From: Streptomyces violaceoruber
Lineage (GTDB): Bacteria > Actinomycetota > Actinomycetes > Streptomycetales > Streptomycetaceae
Assembly (NCBI GenBank): GCA_000720805.1
Contig: JODI01000029.1
Span: 36,101-100,100 of the forward strand
Length of the DNA: 64,000 nt
Direction of reading: 5' to 3'
Shown: positions 19,345 through 29,002 of the stretch, piece after piece
Layout of the letters: every line of letters starts with the position of its first letter
Numbering within the stretch: position 1 is the stretch's first letter
The notes under the pieces: model-generated
What the model was told of the DNA's origin: nothing
The model's database searches: none
What the model saw: the letters and a program-made list of their open reading frames with translations, nothing else
Made by a program: the position numbers and the translations under genes

Positions 19345-19900
19345 GCCGGTACGGCACCGATCTGCTGCATGACTCCGAGGAGGTCGAACGCATCAGGCGA
19401 GAATGGCAACTGCTGAAATGCCCTGGTTCCCTTGCGGATCACGCCAAGCAGCTGCTCTCCGGGCAGCGGGTCACGCTGCCGACTGGTCAGCAGCTCGCTG
19501 GCCCGGGCCCCGTTGGACACCCAACGAGCCAGAAGAGCACGGTCGCGGTTGTAACGCAGCGCGGCGAACAGCTCGTTGAAGCAATCGTCGGGCAACCGCC
19601 GCGGTAAACGCTCAAGAAGCGACGGCCGGTACCTGCCTCCCGCCGACTGCGGGCCGTCCGGCCGGCTGCCGCCGGCAACCGGCGGCGTTCCCGAGCCGAG
19701 GGAAACGGGTTGATGATCGGGCCGTTGCCCTCCTCCAAATGGAAGTCGTAGAACGATCTCAGCACCGTCTCGCAGTGCACCCGCGTCGACGCCGAGTACA
19801 GCGAGCCCGGCGCGGCCCGCCCCGTGACCGGGTTCGGCACGCCTGCCGCGGGCCGTTTCAACGCCTCCGAAGGTCCCACCGGAGCCCCGGTGGCGCCAAT
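19345..19900 (-). pseudogene. Tyrosine recombinase, middle remnant
   Basis: One frame reads NPVTGRAAPG, VHCETVLRSFYDFHLEEG and GPIINPFP, the core-binding domain. A second frame then reads DDCFNELFAALRYNRDRALL, SNGARASELL and VIRKGTRAF, the start of the catalytic domain with its first arginine. The His-xx-Arg and Tyr part is absent. The sequence parallels the intact recombinase at 24.3-25.5 kb. It could be the continuation of the N-terminal piece at 25.6-25.8 kb. Confidence 0.75.
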
Positions 19901-20165
19901 GCACCCGGGAAACCTTCGGCGCGATCTGCACCCACTGGCGACGTCCCGCGCATCCCGCCGACTCGCCCGATCCCACGCGACGCCCCATCCGGACAGGAAC
20001 CTTCTCTGCACCAAGCAAGACGGCACGCCGAGGAGATCTGTTCAGGAGCTTCCACAGCGTCCTGTCACGGCTACGGCCAGAACGCCCCAACTCCCAGGTG
20101 ATCGACAGGGTGCGCCGGGCAGCGCCGGCACTCCACCGTGCCTGACGGGGACGAGCGTGGACGGT

Positions 20166-20520
20166 CTAATCCAGTACCAGACGTCCGTTATGGACTCTGG
20201 TCCCGGCCTGCTTGAGGCGATGCAGAACCGGCACGACTTCGACTTGGCGCACGGCGGGGAGCACGCCGACCTTGGTAGTGATGAAGGTGTAGAGGTCCTC
20301 GGTGTCCTTGCAGGTGACAGTGACCAGCAGATTGGCCGCGCCGGTGACAGCGGCCGTGAACGTGGTCTCGGGATGCAGCGATAGTGCGGTGCCGGTCGCA
20401 TCGAGATCGCCCGGGGTGACGGTGAGCCAGAAGTATGCGGTGGCGTGAAAGCCGAACTGGGCCGGCGCGAGGTCCACCGCGATGTGCAGTGCCCCGGAGG
20501 ACAGCCCTATAGCGACCGGT
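20166..20520 (-). pseudogene. Lrp/AsnC-family regulator lacking its HTH
   Basis: The frame encodes an AsnC-type ligand-binding (RAM) domain: HATAYFWLTVTPGDLDATG, NLLVTVTCKDTEDLYTFITT and VEVVPVLHRLKQAG. The sequence upstream gives GLSSGALHIAVDLAPAQFG but no helix-turn-helix before about 20520. The gene is therefore 5'-truncated, unless a HTH-less form is expressed from an internal start. It is divergent from the aldo/keto reductase, which it probably once regulated. Confidence 0.7.
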
Positions 20521-20683
20521 TGCCGGTGGACCGTTTCACCCGCCCCCGCCCCCGCGCGCCTGACCCGCCGGCGGGGGCCGGTCCTCCGGCTTGACTTCGC
20601 GCGCGCTCCAGGTCCTAGCGTCGGTGGCGTTCGTCAGCTCTCGAGGTACCGCCCGGTCCGCCGGGCAGGAGGAGTATCCGCGC

Positions 20684-21676
20684 ATGATCACCCGAACCAC
20701 GCTCGGCTTGCCCGGTCTCACCGTCAGCGCGATGGGCCTGGGGTGCATGGGGATGAGCGAGAGCTATGGCGCCGCCGACTGGGACGGCGGCCTGGCCACC
20801 ATCGACCGGGCCCTGGAGCTGGGCATCACGTTCCTGGACACCGCCGACGCCTACGGCACCGGGCACAACGAGGTGCTGGTGGGCCGGGCCATCCACGGCC
20901 GCCGGGACCAGGTACAGCTGGCCACCAAGTTCGGCATCGACCGCAGTGCCGGCGACCGGGCACGCCGCATCCGCGGTGCCCGGGACTACGTGCTGCGCTC
21001 CTGCGACGCCTCGCTGCTGCGGCTGGGCGTCGAGGTGATCGACCTGTACTACGCCCACCGCCCGCCCCAGGACGTGGAGATCGAGGAGACCGTCGGGGCG
21101 ATGGCCGAGCTGGTCGAGGCGGGCAAGGTCCGCCATCTGGGCCTGTCGGAGGTCGACGGCGAGCTGCTGCGCCGGGCGCACGCGGTGCACCCGATCACCG
21201 CGGTGCAGAGCGAGTACTCGCTGTGGACCCGCGACGTCGAGGCGGTCACCCCGGTGATGGCCGAGCTGAGGGTCGGGCTGGTGCCGTACTCGCCGCTGGG
21301 GCGGGGGTTCCTGACCGGCAGCCTGGACCGCTCCACGCTGGGTGAGAAGGACTTCCGGCGCACCAACCCCCGCTTCGCCGGTGAGGCGGGCGAGGCCAAC
21401 GAGAAGATCGCGCAAACCGTGCGCGAGGTGGCCGACAGGCTGGGTGCCACCCCGGCCCAGGTGGCGCTGGCCTGGGTGTACGCCCAGGCCGAGCGGCTCG
21501 GGGTGGCGGTGGCGACCATTCCGGGCACCCGCAGCCCTGCCCGGCTCGAGCAGAACGCGGCCGCGCTGGAGCTGACCCTGGACGCCGAGGCGCTGGCCGC
21601 GCTGGACCCGCTGAGCGACCAGGTGATGGGCGAGCGCTACACCCCTGCGCACACCGCTGAGGTCGCTCGGGGCTAG
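20684..21676 (+). CDS. Aldo/keto reductase
   Basis: A 330-residue AKR-family NADPH-dependent oxidoreductase with a TIM-barrel pattern. It opens TTLGLPGLTVSAMGLGCMGM and has FLDTADAYGTGHNE with the catalytic Asp and Tyr, LATKFGID with the catalytic Lys, and YYAHRPP with the His position. The C terminus IPGTRSPARLEQN binds the cofactor phosphate. AGGAGGAG precedes ATG 20684. It probably reduces aldehydes or ketones in the cytoplasm; the substrate is unknown. Confidence 0.94.
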   Translation: MITRTTLGLPGLTVSAMGLGCMGMSESYGAADWDGGLATIDRALELGITFLDTADAYGTGHNEVLVGRAIHGRRDQVQLATKFGIDRSAGDRARRIRGARDYVLRSCDASLLRLGVEVIDLYYAHRPPQDVEIEETVGAMAELVEAGKVRHLGLSEVDGELLRRAHAVHPITAVQSEYSLWTRDVEAVTPVMAELRVGLVPYSPLGRGFLTGSLDRSTLGEKDFRRTNPRFAGEAGEANEKIAQTVREVADRLGATPAQVALAWVYAQAERLGVAVATIPGTRSPARLEQNAAALELTLDAEALAALDPLSDQVMGERYTPAHTAEVARG

Positions 21677-21912
21677 CCGGTGGGCTCGACGCGCACGACG
21701 TCCAGCTCGACGACGTCGTTGACGTCGCGCCCACCGGTGACCTCGCCGGTCACGACCAGCCGGGGCCGGGCCGGCGGTGCCCCGTCCTACTCGAAGGCCA
21801 GGATCGCGCCCCGGTTGCCGGAGCCCGGGTAGATCTCGCCGTAGGAGACCAGCGCCCGGTACCCGTCCGCGCCCACCGCGAGCACGCCGACGCTCAGCTG
21901 AGGTGTCGTCAA
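21676..21912 (-). pseudogene. Tail of a molybdopterin-oxidoreductase-like protein
   Basis: Reading leftwards, the segment encodes ADGYRALVSYGEIYPGSGNR and GAILAFE, then an in-frame TAG at 21787, then RPRLVVTGEVTGGRDVNDVV. This pattern (GxxALVSWGEIxP, later LVxPGDVKGGR) recalls the C-terminal part of molybdopterin-binding or sulfite-oxidase-like proteins. Only about 75 codons remain, with an internal stop. Confidence 0.5.
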
Positions 21913-21916
21913 CCGA

Positions 21917-24339
21917 TCACCTGGCCGCTGAACGCGGCGCGATGCCGGGTATGCCGAGGTCGACCGGCGCGACCCTGGCGAGCCGACGGGTCTGGTCTCG
22001 CTTCTGGCACAGGAAGGACAGAGTGAGGTCGATCCCTTCGATCTCACCGAGCCACCCCTCTGCTTCGGCTCGGGCCCGGCGGCCCTGAAGGTCGACTTCA
22101 ATCTCGTCGAGGCGGGACAGCATCTTCGGATCGATGTTGATCACGGGACATCTCAGACAGGCGTGCTCATGCTGGCAAGGTGTCGAGTAGGGGCGGGCGC
22201 ATCCTCCCAGCTCGACTTTGCGCTGGTCGAAGTGCTCCTCGAAGCCGAGCCATTCGGGTTCGGTGACCGGCCGGTACTCATCGGTTGGCCTGGCCTGCCG
22301 GCGCCGGTCGAGAAATCCCTGGTAGTGCCGGACGACGTCCTCGTTGAACACGGCGACGTATCCACGAGTCGTTTGAAGATTCAAATGTCCGAGTAGGGCT
22401 GCTCCGATGTGGATCGGAAGCCCGCTGTTCACCAGCTCCGTGGCCAGGAGTCGGCGAAAATCGTGCGGGGTGAAGCTGGTCGCAAGGAAGCCAGGGTGTT
22501 GTTCGGCGAGTTCGGCGCAGTGGCGCTTCAGCATGTTCACCACGGTGGTATCTGACATGACCTCGTGCTTGGTGCCGATCTTGCGTTGGAACAAGAACGG
22601 CATGGGTGCGCTGCTCTGCCGTTCCTTCGGGTCGTAACGAGGCAAGAGCGGGATGGTCTGGCCGCCGGTGGTGTGGCGGCGGACGATGGCCGCGACGACG
22701 GCGAACAGCTCGGCGGACATGGGGATGACGCGTTCCCGGTCGCTCTTCGAGGGAGCGACCACCAGCAAGGCGATGACCTCGCCGTTGGGCCGTTGATACT
22801 GCCGGATGCTGAGATGGGTGAGTTCCAGGGCCTCTTCTATGCGCACGCCTGAATGCCGCAGGACCTCAACGATCGCCCACTCCCAGAAGGCAGCGTCCTC
22901 GGCATGCGTGACATTGATGTGCTTGCCGCTCTCCAGATCGAGGACGCGGACGTTCGCCAGCCCTCCGAGCCGGACGCGGCGTTCATCCACCCTGCTCCAC
23001 AGGCGCTGATAGGTGTGACCCTCCAGCGTGACGGTCTGCCCGCCGGCCATGTCCGCGGCCTGCGCGAGTAGGTCACGGAGGTGGCCGTACCGGTTCTCCA
23101 GGTGTTCCAGGAGAGTGTTCAACAGCGGTTGACGTTGCCTGGTGCGGTCGTCCATGCGTTCCTTGACGCGTCGTTTGCGGATCCCATAACCGCGGACCTC
23201 GGCGTCGGAGATCGGACAGGGCGCGGCGCCACCCAGATCGCCCACTGGTCGGGCTCCGCTGCTGCCCACGCCTGCAGATCGGCGTAGAAGGCGCGGACGG
23301 CCCGCAGGATGGGGTCGAAGTCGCGCTGCCCCTTGCCGTCCACGCGAATCGCGACCCGGTCCCGCCACCCCTGGTAGAGCTCGCCGTCGATGCGCAGGTC
23401 GGGCTGGCTGGGGGCGAGTTGCTCGATGGTTGCCCAGAAGTTGTTGGCCAGGTGGCGGGATAGGTTGTCCAGCGTCGAATAGTCCAGTTCGGGCTTGCGT
23501 CGTTCCAGGTAGGCGACGAGCAGGTGCCGAACCCCGGTATTGCGGATCTTGTAGCGGTCGACCAGTTCTTTGACCGTCGACCGCCCGTTGAGCAGGGCCA
23601 CCTTCAGCGTCGCCGGCCCATGGGAGGGGAAGTGGTCCATCGTGTGGAGCACTTGCCAGGCCAGGTGTCCGGGGAACCGGCTGCCGGCTCCGCGTGCCCC
23701 CAGGACCAGTCCTTGACGGCGACACTCCCACGCGTAGTGCAGGAAAGCCTCGGGGGTCAGGTCGGCCAGGGCGATGCCCTGCGTGGTGAGGGCGACCGCG
23801 ATGTCGAACAGCGCGGTCCCGTGGTGAATCGGGTTCACCGGCGTGGCCTGCGTCTCAGCCCAGAACTTCTCCAGCAGCGGGTCGTTCTGGGCGGCGAGGA
23901 AGCGCTGCCCGTAGTAGAGGAAGGTGTTCGACCGGAATGCCTCCAGTGAGGGCTGGATGATCCGCAGACACAGCAGGCAGGCAGCGCCGGTACCGATCTG
24001 GCTTCTCTCTCTGGGAGCCGATCGCAGGACCGACACGGGGGTGCCGCCCAGGTTGAATCCGCTGGCCTCCCACCGCTCCTGCCAGGTCTCGCCCGGGAAC
24101 TGGCTCAGGTGCTGCAGGAGGTCCCGGGCGCCGCGGCTCCGGTTCCATCGGTTGTCGGCCGACTTCGTCGGCCAGGTCGTGCGCACCGCCTGCGCGATCT
24201 CCTCGACGGAGGCGCGGGTCAGATCGCCTTGGGGACGCGGCGGGACCGCGGGGGCAGGGGCAGGCGCGGCGTTCACGCTGACGAAGCGGCTGACGCCCTT
24301 CTTGCTCGTCGGCTGTGTCAGGGTGCCGAGTTCAGCCAC
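21917..24339 (-). pseudogene. Large tyrosine recombinase, frameshifted
   Basis: This is the second gene of a recombinase operon, with a long N-terminal part and a catalytic C-terminal domain, like TnpB-type partners of Tn554-like systems. It starts at GTG 24339, overlapping the end of the upstream recombinase gene by 8 bp. The first frame runs to about 23220 (DQWAIWVAPRP). The second frame resumes at CPISDAEVRGYG and holds the active site: RHSGVRIEEALEL, TPHDFRRLLATEL and GHLNLQTTRGYVAVF. The C terminus has a cysteine cluster (STPCQHEHACLRC). One frameshift separates the halves; a sequencing error or programmed shift cannot be excluded. Confidence 0.82.
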
Positions 24340-25537
24340 CGAACACCGCCTTGATGTCCTCCGGGTCATACCCGGCGGCGAAGGTGCGCTGGGGACGGGG
24401 CTTGGTGTAGTGCTCCTGGAGCTTGTCGTGAAGGTCCTCCACGCGGGCCGTCAGGTAGCGGCCAGTAGTGTCGAGGTGGGCGTGCCGCAAGACGGTCTGC
24501 ACCTCGGCGAGGGTGAGCCGCTCGTCTCCCGCCATCCTGACCGCCGCCGTATGGCGAGCGTCGTGCAAGGTCCAGTTCGTGCCGAGTTTGTCGTTGGCCC
24601 GCTGGAGAATGCGGCGTGTCGCCCAATACGTCAACGGGCGCGGATCCCCGCGGCGGGTGCGCCACACCGGTTGGCCTGGGTCGGGCAACCCGTCGGCGGC
24701 CAGGTAGTTGCCCAGGTAGCGGAAGGCGTTCGGGGAGGCGGGCACGGGCTGTCGGATCCGGGTGCCCTTGCTGATCACGTATATCAGCTGGCCCGACCAG
24801 TCGATGTCGTTCAACCCAACGCCCAACAGTTCGCTCGCCCTGGCCCCGGAGGAGACGTAGAACTCCAGGAGTGCGCGGTCACGGTCGCAGCCCATCCCGG
24901 CGAACAACTCATCCCACAGATGGTCGGGGATAGACCGTGGGGCCTGCACCGGCACCTTCTGCCGCAGCCGGCCCCGCCGGAACACCGGCGCCGGCTCCAG
25001 CGGAGACCGGTGTGCAAGAGCCTGTCGACGCCCGTGCGAGGCCGGCACCGGATTGACCACCGGACCAACGCCGAACCTCGCATGAAAGGCATAGAACCCG
25101 CTGCCCACGCTGAGGTTGTGGTTGATCGTGCTCGGCGCGTACCCCTCCCGGAGCGATGGCTTGCCGGTCTTCAGATTCACCGACCCCGCAGGCGGAGACG
25201 CGCTGTCCCGCTTACGGAGCCGCTGCGGGTTGCGCGCTTCCCGCAGCCAGCCAACGAGGGCCGCGACTTCGGCCTCCGTGGCCTTGTCCCAGGAGATCTG
25301 CAGGTAGTGGAGTAGCCGGTACCACCGCAACAGTCCGAACCCGTAACTCCGGCAGGTCAGCGGGCTGACGTCCCCCGGCATCAGATCTCGCAGGTAGGCA
25401 CTGACCGGTTCGACCTCGCAACCGTCAGCATCCACTACAACGAACGGAAGGTCGGGCGTCGCCTCTGCGACCACAGCGCCGACCTCGGGAACCGAGCACT
25501 TCCCCTCCATCAGGGCACGTCTCACGTCCTTCACCAC
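24332..25537 (-). CDS. Tyrosine-type site-specific recombinase
   Basis: A 401-residue integrase. An N-terminal SAM-like domain (about 60-170) is followed by a catalytic domain with the full set R233 (SGARASELL), H325/R328 (LHDARHTAA), H352 (LRHAHLDTTG) and nucleophile Y361. I place the start at GTG 25537, 6 bases after AGGAG. It overlaps the next recombinase gene by 8 bp, the usual arrangement of paired tyrosine recombinases in Tn554-like elements and actinobacterial integrative elements. All catalytic residues are intact, so it may still be active. Confidence 0.9.
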   Translation of the reverse strand: MVKDVRRALMEGKCSVPEVGAVVAEATPDLPFVVVDADGCEVEPVSAYLRDLMPGDVSPLTCRSYGFGLLRWYRLLHYLQISWDKATEAEVAALVGWLREARNPQRLRKRDSASPPAGSVNLKTGKPSLREGYAPSTINHNLSVGSGFYAFHARFGVGPVVNPVPASHGRRQALAHRSPLEPAPVFRRGRLRQKVPVQAPRSIPDHLWDELFAGMGCDRDRALLEFYVSSGARASELLGVGLNDIDWSGQLIYVISKGTRIRQPVPASPNAFRYLGNYLAADGLPDPGQPVWRTRRGDPRPLTYWATRRILQRANDKLGTNWTLHDARHTAAVRMAGDERLTLAEVQTVLRHAHLDTTGRYLTARVEDLHDKLQEHYTKPRPQRTFAAGYDPEDIKAVFGG

Positions 25538-25589
25538 ACCACACTCCTGAAAAGACCCAGACGATCCGCCTGGGTCACGACTGGGACAT

Positions 25590-25784
25590 GGTGCAGTCAA
25601 CAGGTCGCCACCACCGCAGCAAGTCCATGCCGTAGGAGCGGATCGTCGTCGCCGGACGCGAGTTGGCCTGGAGCTCCGCGAAGAACACCTCTACCGGGGC
25701 GACGACGGCGCCCTCCGTGTCGAGCAGAACGCACGGCCGCAGCGGGTCCGCCGTCTCGATCAGCGCGCTAGTCTCCGGCAGCAC
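25590..25784 (-). pseudogene. N-terminal fragment of a third tyrosine recombinase
   Basis: The frame begins MLPETSALIETADPLRPCVL and reaches TTIRSYGMDLLRWWR. This matches the N-terminal SAM-like domain of the recombinases in this group (compare LTCRSYGFGLLRWYR in the intact neighbour). It stops before the catalytic domain. Its missing continuation may be the fragment at 19.3-19.9 kb, which starts about where this one ends. Confidence 0.7.
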
Positions 25785-25899
25785 GAGCCCGCTAGGTCCC
25801 GGGCAGCGTCATCCGTCTCAAGCATGGCCGGGAAGCTAGCAGACAGGGCCTCTGAACAGCCAATATTCCGTTGTTAGTTCGGTCAACGGCACGGTGCCG

Positions 25900-26170
25900 A
25901 TCCACGTGGCGAGTGCGACCGAGAATCACAGCATCCAGTTCCACCTTGCCGACATGGGGCGGGTGCGCACGCGGAGGGCCGCTGTCGGCGAGTCCCAGCT
26001 GGCGCACCGCCGCGCCCTGCTCGCTGGTGACCAGACGCCGAAGGATCTCGCGTTTGACCAGCGGCCAGTACGGCGCTGTCGCGGGGTTCGTCGAGCAGGC
26101 GCAGCAGCCGGATCGTTCCCTCTGGTCCGCTTCCTCTCGGTCGCGCCTGTATGTAATCGGTGCTGATGGC
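25900..26170 (-). pseudogene. AraC-family regulator relic
   Basis: In two frames the minus strand gives RLLRLLDEPRDSAVLA and then KREILRRLVTSEQGAAVRQ with LGLADS. The AraC_N domain from memory reads LLRLLDxPxDxPVLAPLVxREILYRLLxGPQG, so this is part of that domain. The DNA-binding part is missing. Confidence 0.5.
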
Positions 26171-26202
26171 GCTCACGAGAACAGCTGCTAGCGTCCTGCT
26201 AC

Positions 26203-26592
26203 GTGGATGACAACGTGTACGTGGGCAACGCAGGCAAGGATGCGGCACTGGACCGGGGTTGGCTCCTGGGGCACTTCAAGGACGTCGGCGATCCGCGTCA
26301 CTGCGAGGCCGTGGAGATCAAGTGGGGCGTCCATGCCCACGGTGATGAGCGATTGCAGTGGGTGAAGGGTGAGGAACGCACAGCTCTTCTGGTTCTCATC
26401 AGCGGGCGCTTCCGCGTTGAACTCCCCGGTCGGAGTGTCCTGCTGACACAGCAAGGTGATTACGTCGTATGGGGGCGCGGAGTCGATCACTCATGGTTCG
26501 CAGAGGAGGAGTCAGTGGTGCTGACCGTGCGGTGGCCATCCGTGCCCGGCTACGCGGTGCCGGAACAGGATCAGGTGCCGCTGCAGACCTGA
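26203..26592 (+). CDS. Cupin-like small protein
   Basis: A 129-residue protein predicted to form one beta-barrel. It contains EIKWGVHAHGDERLQWVKG, LLVLISGRFRVELPG and DYVVWGRGVDHSWFAEEES, a cupin-like order of strands with histidines at possible metal positions. From memory relatives are often mis-annotated as signal peptidase. The start is ATG 26203 (or GTG 26200) with a weak ribosome-binding site. The function is unknown. Confidence 0.65.
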   Translation: MDDNVYVGNAGKDAALDRGWLLGHFKDVGDPRHCEAVEIKWGVHAHGDERLQWVKGEERTALLVLISGRFRVELPGRSVLLTQQGDYVVWGRGVDHSWFAEEESVVLTVRWPSVPGYAVPEQDQVPLQT

Positions 26593-26770
26593 GCATGGTC
26601 CGGAGCCGCCAACGCCTGGATCTCAGTCGCCTTCGCCGTGGGCGGCGGCAGCTCGCGGAGCTCGGCGTCCGAGATCGGGACGACGTTGTCCTTCGAACAA
26701 CTCGTGCCCCTTGCCGATCTCCCCTTGACGGAAAGACGCCGACGGAAAGGGCACCTCGGCGGTGACGCGT
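26590..26770 (-). pseudogene. ku: Internal fragment of a ku gene
   Basis: In two frames the minus strand reads GEIGKGHELFEGQ and then NVVPISDAELRELPPPTAKA with TEIQAL. This corresponds to the central part of bacterial Ku (EIGKGYELxxxxVVPITDEEL, then PLPTAxAIEIxAF). It ends in a stop at about 26590. Both ends of the gene are missing here. The ku start at 19.1 kb points the other way, so rearrangement by inversion is needed if they come from one gene. Confidence 0.68.
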
Positions 26771-27003
26771 GAACAGGGTGCGCGTGCAGGGTGGTGAGGC
26801 CGGCCGAAGTCCAACGGGCCGGTCGTGCCGGTGTGTGCACCGGCTGCAGGTCGAGCTGGACGACCTACCGGCCTGCGTGAGGCCCGATTGGGGCAATTCA
26901 ATGTCGGGATGGGGTCCGTCTCCGCCTGCGGGGCTGGGCAGGAGCGGCGGAGACGGACGGTTCGATGGGACCCCGACGCCGTACGCATCGCGATGGCATG
27001 GCG

Positions 27004-27516
27004 TCAGTTCGGGCTCGGCCGTGACGTCGAGCCGCGGACCACGAGACTGGTGGGAATAACGCACGAGGGCGCCGCCTGCGGCGATCCGCGCACGTGGTCC
27101 AGCAGCAGACGCGCCACCGCCTCGCCCATCTCCCGCATGGGCTGGCGGATGATGGTCAACGCCGGATATGTGTACGAGGCCATCTCGACGTCGTCGAAGC
27201 CCACCACGGCGACATCCTGGGGAATCGACAGGCCGGCCTCGTGGAGGGCGGTGAGCGCGCCGGCCGCCGCTGGATCGTTGTGCGTGAAGACCGCGTCGAA
27301 CTCCAGGCCGTCCGCGAGAGCGCGGGCGACCGCGCTCCGGCTGTCTTCGAACTGGAAGTTCCCGCAGATGATGCCGCGTGGGTCGACCTCGATCCCGGCC
27401 TGCGCGTAGACGTAGACGAAGCCGCCCAACCGTTCCCGGGTACAGCCGAGCACCTCGGGACCGGTGACTACCAGAGGGCGACGGCGCCCGATTTCCAGGA
27501 GTGGATCTGTCGGCAA
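27004..27516 (-). pseudogene. LacI-family regulator, ligand-binding half
   Basis: About 170 codons of a LacI/GalR periplasmic-binding-like domain. They include RRRPLVVTGPEVLGCTRERL, FDAVFTHNDPAAAGALTAL, IPQDVAVVGFDDVEMASY and TIIRQPMREMGEAVARLLL. The C terminus is complete, but the helix-turn-helix and the first half of the ligand domain are missing. A matching LacI helix-turn-helix lies on the same strand at 30.9-31.0 kb, beyond the IS21-derived insert. The two look like halves of one interrupted gene with a middle deletion. Confidence 0.8.
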
Positions 27517-27530
27517 TTGGTGACGTCAGT

Positions 27531-27595
27531 TGTTCGTGAAAGCTGACGGCACCAGGTGATGGCCCAGAAAGATGTTCGCGAATTCTGACGTCACC
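27531..27595. repeat. IS21-family left end with subterminal repeats
   Basis: Two imperfect 23-bp direct repeats, each beginning TGTTCG and ending CTGACG followed by CACC, occupy 27531-27553 and 27573-27595, directly before the istA fragment. Multiple terminal repeats bound by the transposase are typical of IS21 elements. This places the left end of the element at about 27531, at the point where the lacI fragment stops. Confidence 0.6.
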
Positions 27596-27645
27596 ATCGG
27601 GGTTGCGGTGTCAAGCTGGATGTGCTCAGTAAAGGAGCACCCCCG

Positions 27646-27961
27646 ATGCCGCCTGGCCAGTCGAAGGTCGACTTGTACGCCGCGCTGCGGCGCGACTCCC
27701 GCGATGGCATGTCGAACCGGGCGTTGCAGTGCAAGTACGGCGTCACCTGGAGCACGGTCAACAAGGCCCTGACCTCGGCTTGGCCGCAGCCACGCACGAC
27801 AACCGCTTCGGCCCGGCCGTCGAAGCTGGATCCGTTCACGCTGCTGGAGCGACGAGATCCTGCTCATTGATCTGGACGCGACCAGGGAACAGCGCCACAC
27901 CGTCACCCCGGATCTACCGCCGTCTGATCGACGAGCACTTCTCGTCCGAGGCGTTGCGTTG
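27646..27961 (+). pseudogene. istA: IS21-family istA transposase, N-terminal remnant
   Basis: The frame starts PPGQSKVDLYAALRRDSRDG and SNRALQCKYGVTWSTVNKAL, the helix-turn-helix N terminus of IstA. After a shift near 27845 another frame continues RIYRRLIDEHFSSEALR and then stops. The integrase core is absent. The remaining 3' half of the element survives only as the istB fragment at 30.56-30.89 kb. Confidence 0.75.
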
Positions 27962-28043
27962 ACCATTTGAACCGCACCGATGAGAGGGCGCAAGCGTCCT
28001 GCGAGCAACCGCGCGGTCCGGCCAGGGTCTGAGAGTCCGGTGT

Positions 28044-28799
28044 TTATACCTTGCTCGCGACCACCATGTAGTTCTCGGCCTCAAGATCGAACGTGCTCAG
28101 TTCCGTTTGGAGTCCGACCCGGTGCAGCTCGACTTCGAGTTCCTCGTACCGGTAGGGCCAGCAGGACAGCAGTTCCGAGCGGACAAGAATCAACCCGGTC
28201 GCATCAACTTGCGCGATCGCAATCTCGATGTGGTGCTCCTCCTCCCAATGCGGCGCTATCTCCCAGCGGTAGACCACGACGGCATCGCGACCGTTCCGGC
28301 GGACGAGTCGGTCACTGATCTCCAGCCGGGAACCTCTGGCCCTCACGAGTTCCCAAGTGCGGGATGTGAGTACCAAGCGCCCGCCGGGGCGCAGAAGCCG
28401 TGACATCGACTCCAGAGCAGCACCCCTGCCTATCGCGCCCGCGGCATGGTGAAGCGAGTTGCCAACGCAGAACACCATGTCGAACGTGTTGTCCTGGAAA
28501 TGGCCGGGCAACTCTTCCCAGTTCGCCCGTACGGCCCGGACGGATGCCCCGAACTCCTCAGACAACTCTGCAGTCCGACGAACCATCGCCTCGCTGGCGT
28601 CAGTTGCGACAACCTGCATGCCACGACCGGCGAGGCCAACCGCCAACTGTCCGGTTCCGCACGAACAGTCGAGGACGTGAGCGTTCGACGGCAGGAGATC
28701 GAGGACATCGTCGAACGACGCGGCGAACTCGGCTGGAGGCAACTTTGCATCCGAGATGAGCCATTCGTACACCTCGGCAAGCACGTCATAGCCTGTCAC
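28044..28799 (-). CDS. Class I SAM-dependent methyltransferase
   Basis: About 251 residues. The SAM-binding motif I is VLDCSCGTGQLAVGLAGRG, motif II is VVATDASEAMV, then NTFDMVFCVGNSLHH and LRPGGRLVLTSRTW. The start at GTG 28799 (TGYDVLAEVYEWL) has GGAGG about 9 bases upstream; GTG 28817 is an alternative. It is probably a cytoplasmic methyltransferase of small molecules. It sits inside the gutted IS21 element, pointing opposite to the istA and istB pieces, so it is cargo. Confidence 0.88.
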   Translation of the reverse strand: MTGYDVLAEVYEWLISDAKLPPAEFAASFDDVLDLLPSNAHVLDCSCGTGQLAVGLAGRGMQVVATDASEAMVRRTAELSEEFGASVRAVRANWEELPGHFQDNTFDMVFCVGNSLHHAAGAIGRGAALESMSRLLRPGGRLVLTSRTWELVRARGSRLEISDRLVRRNGRDAVVVYRWEIAPHWEEEHHIEIAIAQVDATGLILVRSELLSCWPYRYEELEVELHRVGLQTELSTFDLEAENYMVVASKV

Positions 28800-29002
28800 A
28801 ACCACTACCTCCGTCACGCGGCAGACTCACGGTAGGACGTCAGTCCATCAGCGGAGCAAGCCGGGCACCAATGGTTTTCGCAAGGATGGCTCTGACGGTG
28901 TTTGTGGGTTGTCAGTTGTCCGTCTGAGTGGATGTCACCGGCTGGTTAGTACTCCAGCTGTAGATCGTGATCCGAGAGAGGCGCGTCGGCGAGGGACGGC
29001 CG

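Noticed and set aside
23924..25315. 463-codon plus-strand frame
   Set aside because: It is antisense to the tyrosine recombinases, which carry the catalytic residues.
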